Assembly: GCA_016713675.1 (NCBI GenBank)
Contig: JADJOS010000004.1
Location: forward strand, 558,001 to 622,000
Direction of reading: 5' to 3'
From: Acidobacteriota bacterium
GTDB taxonomy: Bacteria > Acidobacteriota > Blastocatellia > Pyrinomonadales > Pyrinomonadaceae
DNA: 64,000 nt
The translations under genes were made by a program, and so were the position numbers. A model generated the notes under the pieces. The model was not told the origin of the DNA. It saw only the letters and a list, made by a program, of their open reading frames with translations, and made no database searches. This document shows, in pieces, positions 62,272 through 64,000 of the stretch. Position 1 is the stretch's first letter. Each line of letters opens with the position of its first letter.

Positions 62272-63633
62272 ATGAGCAAAGCCGTCAAATCGGTCCACAT
62301 CACGAATTACTACCACAAGAACTCCGGCGGGATCAGTACTTCGTTCAACAATCTGCTCGCCGCTGCCGACCGTCATAAACGCGAGGTACGGCTCATAGTT
62401 CCGGGCGAGACCGAATCGGTCGAGGACGTGAACGAGTACGCCAGGATCTATTACGTCCCCGCACGTTATTCACCTGTTTTCGACAAACGGTATCGCGTAA
62501 TGATGCCGTGGCAGTACATGCTCAAGGACACTGTCATTCGCCGCATTTTGCTTGAAGAAATGCCCGACATCGTCGAGGTCACCGACAAATACACGCTCAG
62601 CTTGCTCGGCGTAATGATCCGCACAAACAACTTCAAAAAGCTTGGCCGCCCAATGCTGGTTCATTTTTCATGCGAGCGAATGGACGACAATATCGGATCG
62701 TTCCTCACCGGCGGCAAGCTCGGGAAATGGTTCGCTCGGCGAGTGATCGGCAACTACACGATGCCGAATTTTGACTACCACATCGCAAATTCGACCTACA
62801 CGGCCGAAGAGTTCTTCAATTCGCTAACTACCGATGTAAATCCGCGTAGGTCGAATTGGTTTCTGAACGCATGCTGGCGGTTTTTTAAGGCTCCCCGGGT
62901 GCCGGTCTCCGAACGCATCTTTGTCTGCCCACGCGGAGTTGATATCGCCCAGTATTCTCCAAAACGAAAGTCGGACGAGATTCGTGCAGAGATGCGAAAG
63001 CTCGCTGACATTCCCGAAACAGCGACGATCCTGCTCTACGCGGGCCGCCTGTCTCCTGAGAAGAATATCGGCCTACTCGTCGATATGATGAAGATATTAT
63101 CGCAAGACAGCGAGAATGATTTTCGCCTTCTCGTCGCCGGAGCAGGTCCGCAAAGCGATTGGCTGAAAAAGCAGGGCGACAAGTACGCTCCGCGAAAGAT
63201 CATTCAGCTTGGGCATCTCGATAAAGATCTGCTCGCCGGATTTTATGCGAATGCCGACGTATTTGTTCATCCTAATCCGCGAGAACCGTTCGGCATTGCA
63301 CCGCTCGAAGCAATGGCGTCAGGCGTGCCGACGCTCGCACCAAATGCCGGCGGCATACTCTCATACGCGACCAATGACAATGCGTGGCTGGTCGAGCCAA
63401 AGGGCGAGGACTTCGCCGCCGCTGTCCGCCAGATCGTCAGCGACAGCAGTTTGCGCGTGAAAAAGGTCGCCAACGCACTCGCAACTGCCGAGCAAAACAC
63501 CCGTGAGCGTTCGACCGACCGTTTGCTCGAGACGTACGATAAGATGTTCGCGGATTTTCAGACTCGAAAGGAACTATTTACCGACATTGCGGCCGCTAAG
63601 TCTTTTGACTATATTCCATTAACAGATGCTTGA
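62272..63633 (+). CDS. GT4 glycosyltransferase (copy B2)
   Basis: The 453-residue paralogue of copy B1 shares VHITNYYHKNSGGIST, FSCERMDDN, LLYAGRLSPEKN and HPNPREPFGIAPLEAMASGV. The start lies 37 bases after copy B1, so tandem duplication is the simplest explanation. Its stop overlaps the start of the ABC permease gene by eight bases, linking glycan assembly with transport. Confidence 0.87.
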   Translation: MSKAVKSVHITNYYHKNSGGISTSFNNLLAAADRHKREVRLIVPGETESVEDVNEYARIYYVPARYSPVFDKRYRVMMPWQYMLKDTVIRRILLEEMPDIVEVTDKYTLSLLGVMIRTNNFKKLGRPMLVHFSCERMDDNIGSFLTGGKLGKWFARRVIGNYTMPNFDYHIANSTYTAEEFFNSLTTDVNPRRSNWFLNACWRFFKAPRVPVSERIFVCPRGVDIAQYSPKRKSDEIRAEMRKLADIPETATILLYAGRLSPEKNIGLLVDMMKILSQDSENDFRLLVAGAGPQSDWLKKQGDKYAPRKIIQLGHLDKDLLAGFYANADVFVHPNPREPFGIAPLEAMASGVPTLAPNAGGILSYATNDNAWLVEPKGEDFAAAVRQIVSDSSLRVKKVANALATAEQNTRERSTDRLLETYDKMFADFQTRKELFTDIAAAKSFDYIPLTDA

Positions 63634-64000
63634 ACTCGTATTCGCAAATCTTAAGGTCCGCCCCATCCGCACGCTGATCAGCGTGGTCGGCGTTGCCCTC
63701 GGCGTTGTTTTGGTCGTGCTTTTCACCGGCCTTGCACGCGGCATGACCAACGACATGGCTAAGCGTGCGTCGAATTGGAAAGCTGAGATAGTCTTTGCCC
63801 GTGCCGGCGGAATGGAGACGACGAGTTCGAATATGAACGTCAGCGTCGGATACGTCGAACGTCTTAAGCAGATCGAAGGCGTAAAGTCGGTCGTGCCAGT
63901 TGGGCGTTATATATCGGCAAGTTCAAAAGGGCGTTGGGGAATACAGCAGATCGACGGTGTACCCTGGGCAGAGTTTGCCGAGATGAACGAAATGCGTTTG
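63626..64000 (+). CDS. ABC transporter permease (MacB/FtsX type), N-terminal part
   Basis: The first 125 residues are present. LELVFANLKVRPIRTLISVV and GVALGVVLVVLFTGLARGM give the first transmembrane helix of the MacB/FtsX-type permeases, followed by a periplasmic domain. The ATG overlaps the preceding glycosyltransferase gene, so both are translated together. The ATPase partner is probably beyond the window. Confidence 0.8.
   Translation, partial: MLELVFANLKVRPIRTLISVVGVALGVVLVVLFTGLARGMTNDMAKRASNWKAEIVFARAGGMETTSSNMNVSVGYVERLKQIEGVKSVVPVGRYISASSKGRWGIQQIDGVPWAEFAEMNEMRL

Overview
The window reads as a chromosomal segment of an aerobic, heterotrophic Acidobacteriota bacterium, most like the Blastocatellia (Pyrinomonas-type) lineage. 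This is an inference from gene content: an alternative complex III operon joined to an A2-type aa3 oxidase, secreted DUF4097-type and DUF5916-type proteins, and an S8 protease with hexapeptide repeats. I see no rRNA, tRNA, CRISPR array, phage or complete insertion sequence.

Layout. 0-6 kb: the end of a CNNM-type membrane protein, a NifU/BFD-like iron-sulfur protein, a TlpA-like lipoprotein, a GH15 glucoamylase-like enzyme and pyruvate kinase. 6-11 kb (minus): a VIT/CCC1 transporter, a radical SAM protein with its own promoter, and a Lol-like operon (lipoprotein, ABC ATPase, 50-residue membrane protein, LolA-like protein). 11-24.7 kb (minus): actABCDEF, an unknown membrane protein, SCO1, coxB, coxA, coxC and coxD, which together encode quinol oxidation through to oxygen reduction. 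24.9-35.3 kb: an ROK kinase-like protein, DedA, a GHMP kinase, a DUF4097 protein, folK-panB-panC, a redoxin without its cysteines, Maf, a DUF721/DciA-like protein, gatC, a lipoprotein and gatA. 35.3-38.4 kb: an eroded stretch with small membrane proteins and a hicB/hicA pair whose toxin gene has a stop codon. 38.4-55.6 kb: an EAL/GGDEF protein, the S8 protease, secreted proteins, an S9 oligopeptidase, citrate synthase, a DUF5916 protein and a large DUF4097 protein. 56.4-64 kb (plus): a PHP hydrolase, four GT4 glycosyltransferases in two paralogous pairs, a membrane protein and the start of an ABC permease, probably for surface glycan or glycolipid synthesis and export.

Two themes run across the window. 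First, at least five genes, probably seven, are split by one-base shifts inside short homopolymer runs. In each case the downstream frame continues the same protein family, so base-calling error is a likelier cause than decay. Two further genes (coxC and hicA) carry in-frame stop codons that homopolymer error cannot explain. Second, many gene junctions hold arrays of degenerate repeats with an exact 7-bp period. Several of these run into coding sequence and encode signal peptides or protein termini. A separate five-unit array with an exact 22-bp period lies beside a 22-bp perfect palindrome, and that palindrome occurs a second time 20 kb away.
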